The notes under the pieces: generated by a model
What the model saw: only the letters and a program-made list of their open reading frames with translations
Database searches by the model: none
What the model was told of the DNA's origin: nothing
Shown here: one piece after another, positions 1 through 7,693 of the stretch
Position numbering within the stretch: the stretch's first letter is position 1
Layout of the letters: every line of letters starts with the position of its first letter
Assembly: GCA_018985225.1 (NCBI GenBank)
Contig: JADGIF010000203.1
Coordinates: forward strand, 1-14,851
DNA length: 14,851 bases
Source: Amoeboradix gromovi
Lineage: Eukaryota; Sanchytriomycota; Sanchytriomycetes; Sanchytriales; Sanchytriaceae
Direction of reading: 5' to 3'
Translations under genes and position numbers: made by a program

Positions 1-75
1 TTTATTAATGATTTCCTCCGTATGGAGCACCTCCTTTAAAAACGAGTTAGTCTAGTTTTTATATTTGGTGTCCCA
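1..75 (+). mobile_element. right end of a truncated inverted-repeat element (family M)
   Basis: The first 75 bases match the last part of the elements at 4715-5233 (same strand) and 14063-14508 (opposite strand). Shared landmarks are a TTTCCTCCGTATGGAGCACC-like block near 13-32 and the terminal stretch TCTAGTTTTTATATTTGG followed by TGTCCCA, ending at 75. The left part of this copy lies outside the window. The reading frame seen in the 4715-5233 copy is broken here by small insertions and deletions. No gene is visible between 76 and 383, which is AT-rich. Confidence 0.7.
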
Positions 76-383
76 TACTTGATTTTGATTTGGTCTACTT
101 TTTTCGTTTGAAAATACAATTTCACTTTTAAATGATGATATATCAATCAATAATAATTACATTGCTTCAAAAATAAGATTTTTGGACAGTTCAAGATTTG
201 AAGATTCGGAAAACATTATTTTTGCGATTTTGACAAGATTTGAGTTGGTCTGAGAATCACATTGGGTGTCCCTTATGTATGGACCTTGAACCAAGAATTA
301 ATTATGGCATGTTGAATCCAAATAAATTGGATTATAAAATTTTATAAAAGTTAAAACCTTGATTGGTCAACACATGAAACACC

Positions 384-533
384 TACTCTAGTTTTTACAG
401 AGCAATAGTGATATTTTATTTAAAATCATTATTGTAGAGTCAATAGTTATCCTACAACTCTAAAATAAAGACCGAATGAAAGAGTAAGAGGATGTTTGTA
501 CAGAATATTTATTTTTAAAATTTCGATACAAAT
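384..533 (+). repeat. repeat N, copy 1 (inverted relative to 4859-4968)
   Basis: The reverse complement of 4859-4968 aligns along this stretch. Both contain GTTTTTACAGAG, TAGTGATATTTTATTT, AATAAAGA, GAATGAAAGAGTAAGAG (GGATG in the other copy) and AATTTCGATACAAA. This copy carries about 40 extra bases near 424-461 that the other lacks. The extra piece has short inverted arms (TAGAGT and ACTCTA) and AAAAT at both ends. A direct repeat of CTAGTTTTTACAG occurs at about 388-400 and 541-553. No coding potential is visible. Confidence 0.65.
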
Positions 534-559
534 TGTCTAGTCTAGTTTTTACAGTGTCC

Positions 560-888
560 CATTTATTATGACCAATCACAAGAATTATTAAATAAATAGT
601 TTACAAGTTTGTTTACCATTGATCTCTTTCTGGGTATTAAAAGACATCCAATTCTTCCATGCTTGGACCAGTTCCTCAGTGTTGATGGATGTATGCTGTA
701 CCTGCTAGTTATTTCTTCAGATTTGACATATCCAGGATCACATCCATTGATTCCGTCTACCATTTGCGAAAAGGAAGAATATCGAGTGTTTAAGCTGTTG
801 GAAAATCTAGAAAAGTTACGAAATTATATAAAAATACATACAGATTCGCAGCAAATGATTTATTCATGAAAGCAATCGGGCTGTCGCC
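560..888 (-). repeat. repeat H, copy 1, carrying an IS607-type helix-turn-helix remnant
   Basis: Read on the minus strand, 888 to about 566 aligns base for base with 13541 to about 13865 on the plus strand, with frequent substitutions and a few small indels. Examples are CGACAGCCCGATTGC against TGACAGCTCGATTGT, and the identical run TATTTAATAATTCTTGTGAT near the other end. Similarity stops at about 566-569, next to a TGTCCCA motif. The repeat begins 31 bases downstream of the stop codon of the coiled-coil gene at 919. Confidence 0.75.
566..763 (-). pseudogene. remnant of an IS607-like serine recombinase, MerR-type helix-turn-helix only
   Basis: The 65-residue frame contains SEEITSRYSIHPSTLRNWSK (residues 15-34) followed by HGRI. 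This is the pattern of a MerR/IS607 N-terminal DNA-binding domain: a first helix, a turn before SxxTLRxW, then a Gly-Lys/Arg-Ile wing. In IS607 transposases this domain precedes the serine-recombinase catalytic domain. No catalytic domain (the YARVSS-type segment) follows here; the frame ends after NNSCDWS. The diverged copy at 13665-13812 preserves the helix-turn-helix best, which suggests past coding constraint. I read both as fossils, although an expressed 65-residue peptide cannot be excluded. The IS607 assignment rests on motif recall, not a search. Confidence 0.5.
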
Positions 889-918
889 CATTTAAATTAT
901 GCTAAATCTATTTCTGTA

Positions 919-1353
919 TTACTGAACCATGTCTACAAACTGCATGTATAATTCATGTGAACAGATTGATTTTACCTTGCTTAATAATTCACTTTTGCTA
1001 ATTAATTTAGAGTTAAAGTCTTTTGTGTGCTGCACAACAAGCATATAATCATCACGATTTAATTCTGATTGAGCTTGCTTGAATATTTGTAGCCCGTCTT
1101 TAACTACAGTCTTCTCATGCAGGCTGGATATAATAGTATCCTTAAATACTTTGAGCTTAGCTAGTTCCTCTTCCATTTCTTTGTACTTAGACAACTGATC
1201 TGACAGACGATTATTTTCTATTTCAGTCAAATTCAGTTTTTGCATTAACTCTAGCTTTTCCGCCTTTTCTGAATCTATGATTTTTTCAAGCTCATGAATT
1301 TTAGCGTCAAAATCGTGTTGAATAGCATTTAGCTGTGAAAATACAGCATCCAT
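919..1353 (-). CDS. small coiled-coil protein, function unknown
   Basis: A complete frame of 144 residues starting with ATG at 1353. Residues about 12-75 are rich in Glu, Lys and Leu with heptad-like spacing and almost no Gly or Pro, so a long coiled coil is likely. The C-terminal half (about 93-144) looks like a compact helical domain ending in HELYMQFVDMVQ. Its spacing loosely recalls small helical protein-interaction modules, but I cannot assign it to a family. It lies downstream of VIP1 on the same strand, with 236 bases between VIP1's stop and this ATG, enough for its own promoter. No signal peptide or membrane segment is visible. It could be a cytoskeletal, vesicle or chromatin adaptor; nothing in the sequence decides between these. 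Confidence 0.75.
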   Translation of the reverse strand: MDAVFSQLNAIQHDFDAKIHELEKIIDSEKAEKLELMQKLNLTEIENNRLSDQLSKYKEMEEELAKLKVFKDTIISSLHEKTVVKDGLQIFKQAQSELNRDDYMLVVQHTKDFNSKLISKSELLSKVKSICSHELYMQFVDMVQ

Positions 1354-1577
1354 TCTAATGAAGGTGTTTCAAGTGGATTAACAAATGGCACGCGGTATGT
1401 GAAGAATACGCAGCAGGAATGAACTACAAAGACAGTATTTATCGAGTTACTGGATGAAAAAAGTACTAAAGCATGTGCAATGTAATTTTTTCAGACTACT
1501 GTGCCAACACGGGCATCGGCTTTAATTGACATCGCAATCATGGCAAATGTTATGAGTTCATATAGCATATTGGGTGA

Positions 1578-1583
1578 TTTATT
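1578..1583 (-). terminator. AATAAA polyadenylation signal for VIP1
   Basis: AATAAA on the minus strand lies six bases past the VIP1 stop codon (1590-1592). Its position after the exon-2 stop, rather than after the apparent stop inside the intron, fits the spliced gene model. Confidence 0.45.
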
Positions 1584-1589
1584 AATTTT

Positions 1590-4500
1590 CTATAGTAAAA
1601 ACGACTTTGTGAGTGAGAATTGTTCTTGTTCTGGTAGTATCTTTCTCATTTTTTCTAAAAACTCATTCACACTCATATATTCGCTAATGCTTCTACGAGG
1701 TGCCACATTTAATGCATGGTCTTCGCTTATATCAAAATCCCATACGTCATCATGCCCTACGTTATATTATTAATACCACTTAGGTTTGTTATTGTAGCCC
1801 CAGGTGAAAAAGTTATTTTGACGCTGTGTTGCTCATTTCTCTCATAGACCTCTATACTAATTTGACTAAGATAGTTCAACTCGTCTATACTACTCCGCGG
1901 TACTTTCATTTTAAATCCGCTAAGATATATAAGATTAAACAGAGCATGCATGTGACTTTCCTTGGTTACGTATATGCGAGTGAATCCCCCACTTACTGGT
2001 AACAAATTTACCAAAGAAGATGTACTCGAACTCGGGCTTACATCTCTTGCATCTGTGTTATGTGGGTTCACCAGCTCAAATATGTCCCATACTAATTTAT
2101 GTATTAAAGGCCCTGCTACTTGTTGGCCTATCAAAAACTTCTCTTCACTTGTTAAACCGTATTCACTAGGTGCTACAAAAGCAAACAATCTGCTTGATTC
2201 CCTATACAGCGTTCTCATTAATCTTTTTGATTCATTTTCGTCATTGTTTACACTCACATCGCTAGTTAAACTATCCATTCTATCATGTATTTCTACAGAT
2301 CTTCTGTTGTTACTCATGATATCTGCCATTTTCATTTTAAAATAATCTTCGTATTGCTCTGGCAATATTGTAGACATTGGAGTTGGACTGTTAATAAAGC
2401 TTGTGTTGCTTGTAATAGGCGTACTAATGGCTGCAGTTGGTGTACCACAAGATGGACTAATGACTGAAGCATTGGACTGGTCACTAAATATTGCTTGAAA
2501 AAAGGTTCTGTTGTGTAGAGCATCATAAATTAAACTATCAAATAATTCGCTTATTTTACTGATATCCACGCTCTCTTTAAGTGGATCGAATTCCTTAAAT
2601 ATGCGTTCCCATCTCTCTTTAAAGAACAGCGGAGAATCACCAGGGCAACACCAATTCTTTTGAATAAGATTTACATTTAATAAGGTAAAATTCGTGCTCA
2701 TATGGGCTCTCAACTTGAATAAAATACTTCTTAGTGTGTCTAAACAGCTGCTAGGTTTCTCCAACAAGCAAGCGGGAACTGGTGGCAACGCAGGTCCCTG
2801 TATTCTCTGCAGGAATATATTACGTTCATTTATTGTTAACGAGGGTATATCATTTATATAAGCTTGCAACGCTTTCTTTGATTTGTCCATTATATCTTTG
2901 CCACCAAAAGAATCATCCAGCATGTCTCTATCCACTGTTATATAATGATCTACGTTTTCTTTTAATAAAAAAGATTTTGCAAATATTTTGGCTGTTTGCA
3001 GCACTCTGTCTTCGGCCGCGCTATATATCTTCACATCCTCTAACAAAGTCTTGTTCATAACACTTATATCGTTCCTTAAAGACTGGCCCAGCTCCATAGA
3101 ATGTGCTGCATTCGCATGAGTGAAGTTTCCACCCCATTTAACAACACACTGGACCTTGACAACTAAATTATCAACAACAGAATGTGCCTTTATCTGAACC
3201 TTGGTACCTTCCAGTTCTTTCTTTCTATTAACCACATCAATCATATGCTTCAGCTTTGTTATCTCATCCTGTATTTTGCTGGGATCATTACCATCCAAAG
3301 AAACACCGTTTTTGTGATGCTTGGGAGAAGTATTGATTAAAGAAGGGTTAATATCGTTGTTTATTGAAATGTTTAAACGCATTGCCTTTGCTTGCAATTC
3401 CAACAACGCTTGCTGGCACTTTTCAACCACCATCTCTAATCCAACTTTGTTTTTTATAATAACCTCTGTCTTAACAGTGCCCATTATTGCTATAATTAAT
3501 GGATGCCTTAAACTAAACTTGCTCTTTAATTTTGGGGTCCTGTCTCCATGGCGGATACAGGTTATGAATCCTTTTAATTGCCATGGAGTCTCTTTTACAA
3601 TGTGAGGTTGCCTTTTGGCAGCTTTTAAAAACAGAGTTTTTAAGAATGCAGCACACTTGTTGTAATAAGTGTCGCTACCCTTAACAAAACTCCATCCGTT
3701 AACGTCTATAACATAGCTATCCCCATCTACCCTTAAGATGTCAAAACCACAAATACGTTGACCAAATGTAGCACTAATCTTTCTCGCCATATCGCTCTCT
3801 TCATTACTGAGTTGGGTAACATAACGTAGCTCTTTACCATCAGGATTGCGCCTGACTATGCCATCGACAACAGGGCTCTTCCTAGTTTCTGCATGGCTCA
3901 TATTCTTTCCGATTGTGTATACTTTGATGTCAACAGATGAGTTAGCATTTAAGAATTCTTCGTAAATATATGCGCGATCGGAACGAATCTCCCATAGATC
4001 AGCAACGTATTCACTCGATTTGTTACCAATTTTTCTAAATAGCTTTCTAGCACCACCACCTTGAGCTAAACTAAAATATATTATTAAATTATGATCCTCA
4101 GAATCAACAGGTTTTTCAGCAAATGGTTTTGTAAGACACCTTCCATTAATAGAGATAGTATCATAATCCAGTTGCTTAATTGCAACACCCATGGTACAGT
4201 GCTCTGAGTGATAATCTCTGAAATTGATTGAATCTAGATCCAAACCAGAATATTTTAAAACGCTAGATTTAACTTGGTCACTAACAACAGGGCCATCATC
4301 TCGATTGACAACTAGTCGTTTAGGCGTTTTAACATTCTGGTAATCTAAAATAGACAGTACCAGTCGACGGTCCCATAACACTTTTTGGAGCACTAGATCA
4401 TTGACTGAAAAAGGTTTGACGAGCTCCATGTAATTGATTACTTTATCCAAAGGGAAACCGGTGCTGAAAAATGATATTAAAAAATCACAGGTTGGCCAAT

Positions 4501-4642
4501 TTTGTATAGGTTCTTCTAAAATTAGTTGCTCTCCAAAAAGTACTACTTCAAATGTCTCTAGCAGTCTACGCAGTATATTATTCATTGGTTTTGATCTCGC
4601 TTTACTGTCCATCGCGCAAACACCAAGAATATATTTGGACAT
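1590..4642 (-). CDS. Vip1/Asp1/PPIP5K diphosphoinositol pentakisphosphate kinase/phosphatase (two exons)
   Basis: Exons are 4642-1777 and 1756-1590, joined across a 20-nt intron to give 1010 residues (S. pombe Asp1 is about 920, yeast Vip1 about 1150). The family makes and breaks the 1-position diphosphate of inositol pyrophosphates (IP7/IP8), acting in phosphate sensing and in cytoskeleton and cell-shape control. The ATP-grasp-like kinase half opens with YILGVCAMDSKARSKPM (4-20) and includes NWPTCDFLISFFSTGFPLDK (48-67), KPFAEKPV (172-179), EDHN (182-185), ETRKSPVVDG (252-261) and DVNGWSFVKGSD (313-324). The histidine-phosphatase half has RHGDRTPK (364-371) and the second His motif ESHMH (895-899), so both activities look intact. 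Exon 2 adds 55 residues, including RRSISEYMS, that resemble Vip1 C-termini. The start is the ATG at 4642. An 11-codon upstream frame (4684-4649) lies in the putative leader. Confidence 0.95.
1757..1776 (-). other. 20-nt spliceosomal intron in VIP1
   Basis: On the minus strand the intron reads GTATTAATAATATAACGTAG. It interrupts Gly956 after its first base (phase 1). Left in, its own last three bases give an in-frame TAG. Removed, the frame continues for 54 more codons into sequence resembling Vip1 C-termini. Donor GTAT, branch-like TAAC and acceptor TAG match the intron at 11506-11525 in both position and length. Confidence 0.85.
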
Positions 4643-4858
4643 TGTGTTTCAGAATGGAGTTAAAATACCAAAAACTTTAGTCATGCTTTTAACTGTTGCT
4701 TGTGATTTTACATCTGAGACATCAAATATAAAAACTGGACTAACTTTCTGTAACAACTTGGAACATTATTTCAGCTTTATTAATTTATGGATTTAAGAGA
4801 CGAGTGGACATTCAGCTAGTTGCGGAGTTGACGAGTATGAAAGGAGAATAAATAACTT

Positions 4859-4968
4859 TTTGTATCGAAATTTCAAAAATAGATATTCTGTAGAGCTATT
4901 CTCTTACTCTTTCATCCAATCTTTATTTCAAATAAAATATCACTAATACTCTGTAAAAACTAGAATAG
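4859..4968 (-). repeat. repeat N, copy 2
   Basis: This 110-base segment is the inverted counterpart of 384-533 and lacks the roughly 40-base insertion present there. It ends in CTGTAAAAACTAGA, which resembles the terminal AAAAACTAGAC of the M elements, so the two repeat families may share terminal sequence. It lies inside the M element at 4715-5233 and is not seen in the M copy at 14063-14508. Confidence 0.6.
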
Positions 4969-5213
4969 ATAAGAGTAATGATGTCAGTATAACATTACAA
5001 AATGACTCTAGAAAAGAGTACCGTCTAAGAAAATGCACCTTTTGCTTGGATGCTCAAAGATCTCATATATTTGAAAGAGATGTAGGGTCTTCTAGTTTTA
5101 TTTTGAAGAGTGCATTGAAAGTAATGAGAGAAAATTGGTATAATAGAAGAAGATCTTTTATTAATGATAGTATTTCCTCCGTATGGAGCACCTTTAAAAA
5201 CGAGAAAGTCTAG
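4947..5213 (+). pseudogene. transposon-derived reading-frame fragment with a CxxC and RD motif
   Basis: An open stretch of 88 codons without an early ATG, stopping at 5211-5213 inside the right inverted repeat. The peptide is protein-like: YRLRKCTFCLDAQRS, then FERDVGSSSFILKSAL, then a basic stretch ending SSVWSTFKNEKV. A CxxC pair followed by RDxxxxxxIL is reminiscent of the zinc ribbon and final RuvC motif (RDxxAAxNI) at the C-terminus of TnpB/Fanzor proteins. Fanzor genes are known to ride in diverse eukaryotic DNA transposons. The match is faint: one CxxC pair, and Ser where Ala-Ala is usual. A frame-broken relative lies at 14085-14296 on the minus strand. It may belong to another transposon protein. 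Confidence 0.35.
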
Positions 5214-5372
5214 TTTTTATATTTGGTGTCCCATGTAACACGGATCGACAAGTTCCGGCAAAAGGCTGCTACAGCAAGATCAATAAACCTTGAGCAGAAT
5301 GTAACCTAACACGTTTTCGCAGTACGTGTTTTTTACATCGTTTTTTATTTTCATTTCTTTTTGAAACCAAGT

Positions 5373-7628
5373 ATGGATTTATCTCTGAACAATCCAAAAA
5401 TTGACACGAATAAACTGTTCTTGCCTAGTTTTAATCATAAAATCGATCGCAAACTCTTTATGGATATTTATACTGATATTTATAATGCATGCACGAAGAA
5501 TTCCCAACATGGCAAAATAGTCTATGATGCTCTCACTGTCTTTTTGAAAGCCAAGATGATTGAAACTCAGAAACAATGGCACCGTAATGGACCTACGCCA
5601 ATCTTGATTCAGTATCTAGACTTTTTTCAAAATTACAAAATCTCTGCAAAGTTTTATCATCACACCATGGATTACTTAAATCGCCATTGGATTAAACGTG
5701 AACTAGACGAAGGCAAGAGCATTTCTGACATAAACACTACCTGTTTAATTATCTTTAAAGACTGTCTATTTGAATCTGTAAAATCTGATTTACTAAACGA
5801 AGTGAAGCTCCTGTTATTCCAATTTCGGCAGTCAAATATTCAACATGTATACTCCCAGCTAACCAGCACCACTGTTCCAATCAATGCTTCTTCTTCTATT
5901 ATTCAATTGCAATCTCAGTTAAATGATCTCGTTTCCTCAATTCTATTATTCTGCCTTGATGATCAGAACTACTACCATGATCAGTTTATTGAACCGTTTA
6001 AATCATGGATGGTGCAGTATTCAGAGTACTACGATGGAATCCTATGTGACTACATTGAATCTTCATCGGTCAAACCTAATATAATCACACCTAATGAACA
6101 GTCGTGTACTGTTATTATTCAGTACATGACTCATGCTCAATCGATACTTAACTGGGAGTACCAACTGCTACTTAATTGTTTTAATCATTTGTTTATCGAT
6201 ACTCTAAAGTCTCAACTGCATGAATTGATCATCAATCGGTTCAAGCACCTAATCATCATGCACCTGCCAATATTCCTAGTCAAGTTAAACAGAAACGGAC
6301 TTTCTCTCGGCTATCACCTGTTAAACATCGTTGATACCAAAGCTGAATTGTTTGAGTTGGTTTATACTCATGTGCATGATCACTTGCTGGAGCATCAGTG
6401 GTCTGATGATGCTCCCACCAGTGGTTCTAATAATGCTATAAACTCAGGTGTTGTTAACCACTACATGGCTATTTACACTCATTTCATCACTTTAATGGAG
6501 TGCTTCAACAACGACCCTGGGTGTATAGCTTCTTTGGATAGAGCATTCACTGACTGTCTGAACAATATTCCCAACATTCCTGAACTGTTAGCAAAGCAAG
6601 CAGATTTAATTCTGAAGTCAAAACACCAGGATGTTAAACAAGAACTACAGCATGTGCTTATACTGTTCAAGTACATCAACGACAAAGACATATTCCATAA
6701 AGTGTACTCGAAAGGATTGTGTAAAAGATTGTTGTTCAACACTTCTATAAATGAGCAAGAGCAATGGATGGTTAGCCAGTTGAAAGAATATTGTGGGTAT
6801 GAATACACGAGTAAGTTGCAGCGACTATACTCAGATATTGAAGTGAGCAGAAATCTGTATTCTGAATTAATACCGTCATCAGTAGACATATTTAATGTCT
6901 CATTGAGCGTGATATCGACCGCAACATGGCCACTTGTGATTCCAAAAGAAACGATTCTACTGCCTGCTGAATTAGAAGCCTGCTGTAACAGAATTAATGA
7001 GGCGTATTCTAACAAGCATGTTGGTAGGAAACTGACATTTATGCAAACTCATGGTAAGTGCGAGATGCAGTACCATAGAGACAAGTCATATATATTGACA
7101 TGCAGTGTATTCCAGAGTGCATTGCTGATGTTGTATAATAATCGAGAGTCCTATACGCTGCAGGAACTGATGACATTATTAGGATTACCTATGGATACTT
7201 TGATACAGCATATGGGAATACTGATGAGAGCAAAGATTACAAAAGGAATAGTAATAACAACAGATCAGTTGAGCGATGCTTTAGAAAAGTGCACACCAGA
7301 GACGGTTGTGAGTATAAACATGGAATTTAGCAGCAAGAAACTAAGAATAAACTTGTTTCAATTCTTAAAGCAGAGCGCGCAGGCAGAGGATGAGGTTATC
7401 AACATGGACCAAGATAGACAACTAGTTATACAAGCGTGTTTGGTAAGAATAATGAAGAGCCGAAAAAGCTTAAAGTACGTAGTAGTAATGAATGAAGTGA
7501 TACAGCAGTTGAGCAACAAATTCAAACCAAAGATTGGGATGATAAAAAAATGCATAGATGTGCTAATTGAAAAAGAATACTTAAAGAGGGATGAAGCAGA
7601 TACGAACACACTAGTTTATTTAGCATAG
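5373..7628 (+). CDS. CUL1/Cdc53-type cullin, scaffold of SCF ubiquitin ligases
   Basis: A complete 751-residue protein (human CUL1 is 776). Cullin-1 bridges SKP1-F-box substrate receptors at its N-terminus and the RING protein RBX1 at its C-terminus. The N-terminal helices show DIYTDIYNACT and YLNRHWIKRELDEG, typical of CUL1 rather than CUL3 or CUL4. The cullin-homology region has CKRLLFN, CGYEYTSKLQRLYSDIEVS and ATWPL. The C-terminal winged helix has LVRIMKSRK and IKKCIDVLIEKEYL and ends VYLA. Lys695 in LVRIMK matches the NEDD8 acceptor Lys720 of human CUL1; both are followed by exactly 56 residues. I chose the ATG at 5373; an in-frame TTG at 5361 would add only four residues. The N-terminus lacks the Trp-containing first helix segment of animal CUL1. 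No introns. Confidence 0.95.
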   Translation: MDLSLNNPKIDTNKLFLPSFNHKIDRKLFMDIYTDIYNACTKNSQHGKIVYDALTVFLKAKMIETQKQWHRNGPTPILIQYLDFFQNYKISAKFYHHTMDYLNRHWIKRELDEGKSISDINTTCLIIFKDCLFESVKSDLLNEVKLLLFQFRQSNIQHVYSQLTSTTVPINASSSIIQLQSQLNDLVSSILLFCLDDQNYYHDQFIEPFKSWMVQYSEYYDGILCDYIESSSVKPNIITPNEQSCTVIIQYMTHAQSILNWEYQLLLNCFNHLFIDTLKSQLHELIINRFKHLIIMHLPIFLVKLNRNGLSLGYHLLNIVDTKAELFELVYTHVHDHLLEHQWSDDAPTSGSNNAINSGVVNHYMAIYTHFITLMECFNNDPGCIASLDRAFTDCLNNIPNIPELLAKQADLILKSKHQDVKQELQHVLILFKYINDKDIFHKVYSKGLCKRLLFNTSINEQEQWMVSQLKEYCGYEYTSKLQRLYSDIEVSRNLYSELIPSSVDIFNVSLSVISTATWPLVIPKETILLPAELEACCNRINEAYSNKHVGRKLTFMQTHGKCEMQYHRDKSYILTCSVFQSALLMLYNNRESYTLQELMTLLGLPMDTLIQHMGILMRAKITKGIVITTDQLSDALEKCTPETVVSINMEFSSKKLRINLFQFLKQSAQAEDEVINMDQDRQLVIQACLVRIMKSRKSLKYVVVMNEVIQQLSNKFKPKIGMIKKCIDVLIEKEYLKRDEADTNTLVYLA

Positions 7629-7639
7629 CTGCAAAGCAC

Positions 7640-7645
7640 AATAAA
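7640..7645 (+). terminator. AATAAA polyadenylation signal for the cullin gene
   Basis: AATAAA begins 12 bases after the cullin stop, inside the 65-base gap to the convergent mannosyltransferase stop at 7694. The two transcripts therefore probably overlap at their 3' ends. Confidence 0.5.
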
Positions 7646-7693
7646 TCGTTTTAAGAGTAAATTCATGCTCGCAGTGAGATTATAAATTAAATT

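Larger units (their letters stand above)
4715..5233 (+). mobile_element. 519-bp inverted-repeat element, family M, complete copy
   Basis: The left end (about 4715-4748, starting TGAGACATCAAATATAAAAA) is the reverse complement, with few mismatches, of the right end (about 5205-5233, ending ATATTTGGTGTCCCA). The same ends flank 14063-14508 in opposite orientation, and the right end recurs at 46-75. The interior holds repeat N (4859-4968) and a coding-like fragment (4947-5213). The inverted ends and size suggest a non-autonomous cut-and-paste DNA transposon. The superfamily is undecided; the ends recall Tc1/mariner, but no clear target-site duplication is visible. The element fills the gap between two divergent genes, starting 72 bases upstream of the VIP1 ATG and ending 139 bases before the cullin ATG. 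Confidence 0.65.

Noticed and set aside
1501-1773. Plus-strand frame of 90 residues
   Set aside because: It lies antisense to the second exon of VIP1 and has no start supported by context; the minus-strand reading resembles Vip1 C-termini.
1962-4796. Several plus-strand frames of 60-127 residues between 1962 and 4796
   Set aside because: All but the last overlap VIP1 coding sequence entirely; the one at 4434-4796 overlaps its 5' end and runs into the M element. None has protein-family motifs.
5235-5310. Short frame reading TRIDKFRQKAATARS before the cullin, faintly like an ABC-F linker
   Set aside because: It is only about two dozen codons, has no continuation on either side and has a stop before the cullin start; chance cannot be excluded.
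6479-7609. Minus-strand frames of 178 and 83 residues
   Set aside because: They lie within the conserved cullin reading frame and show no recognisable motifs.
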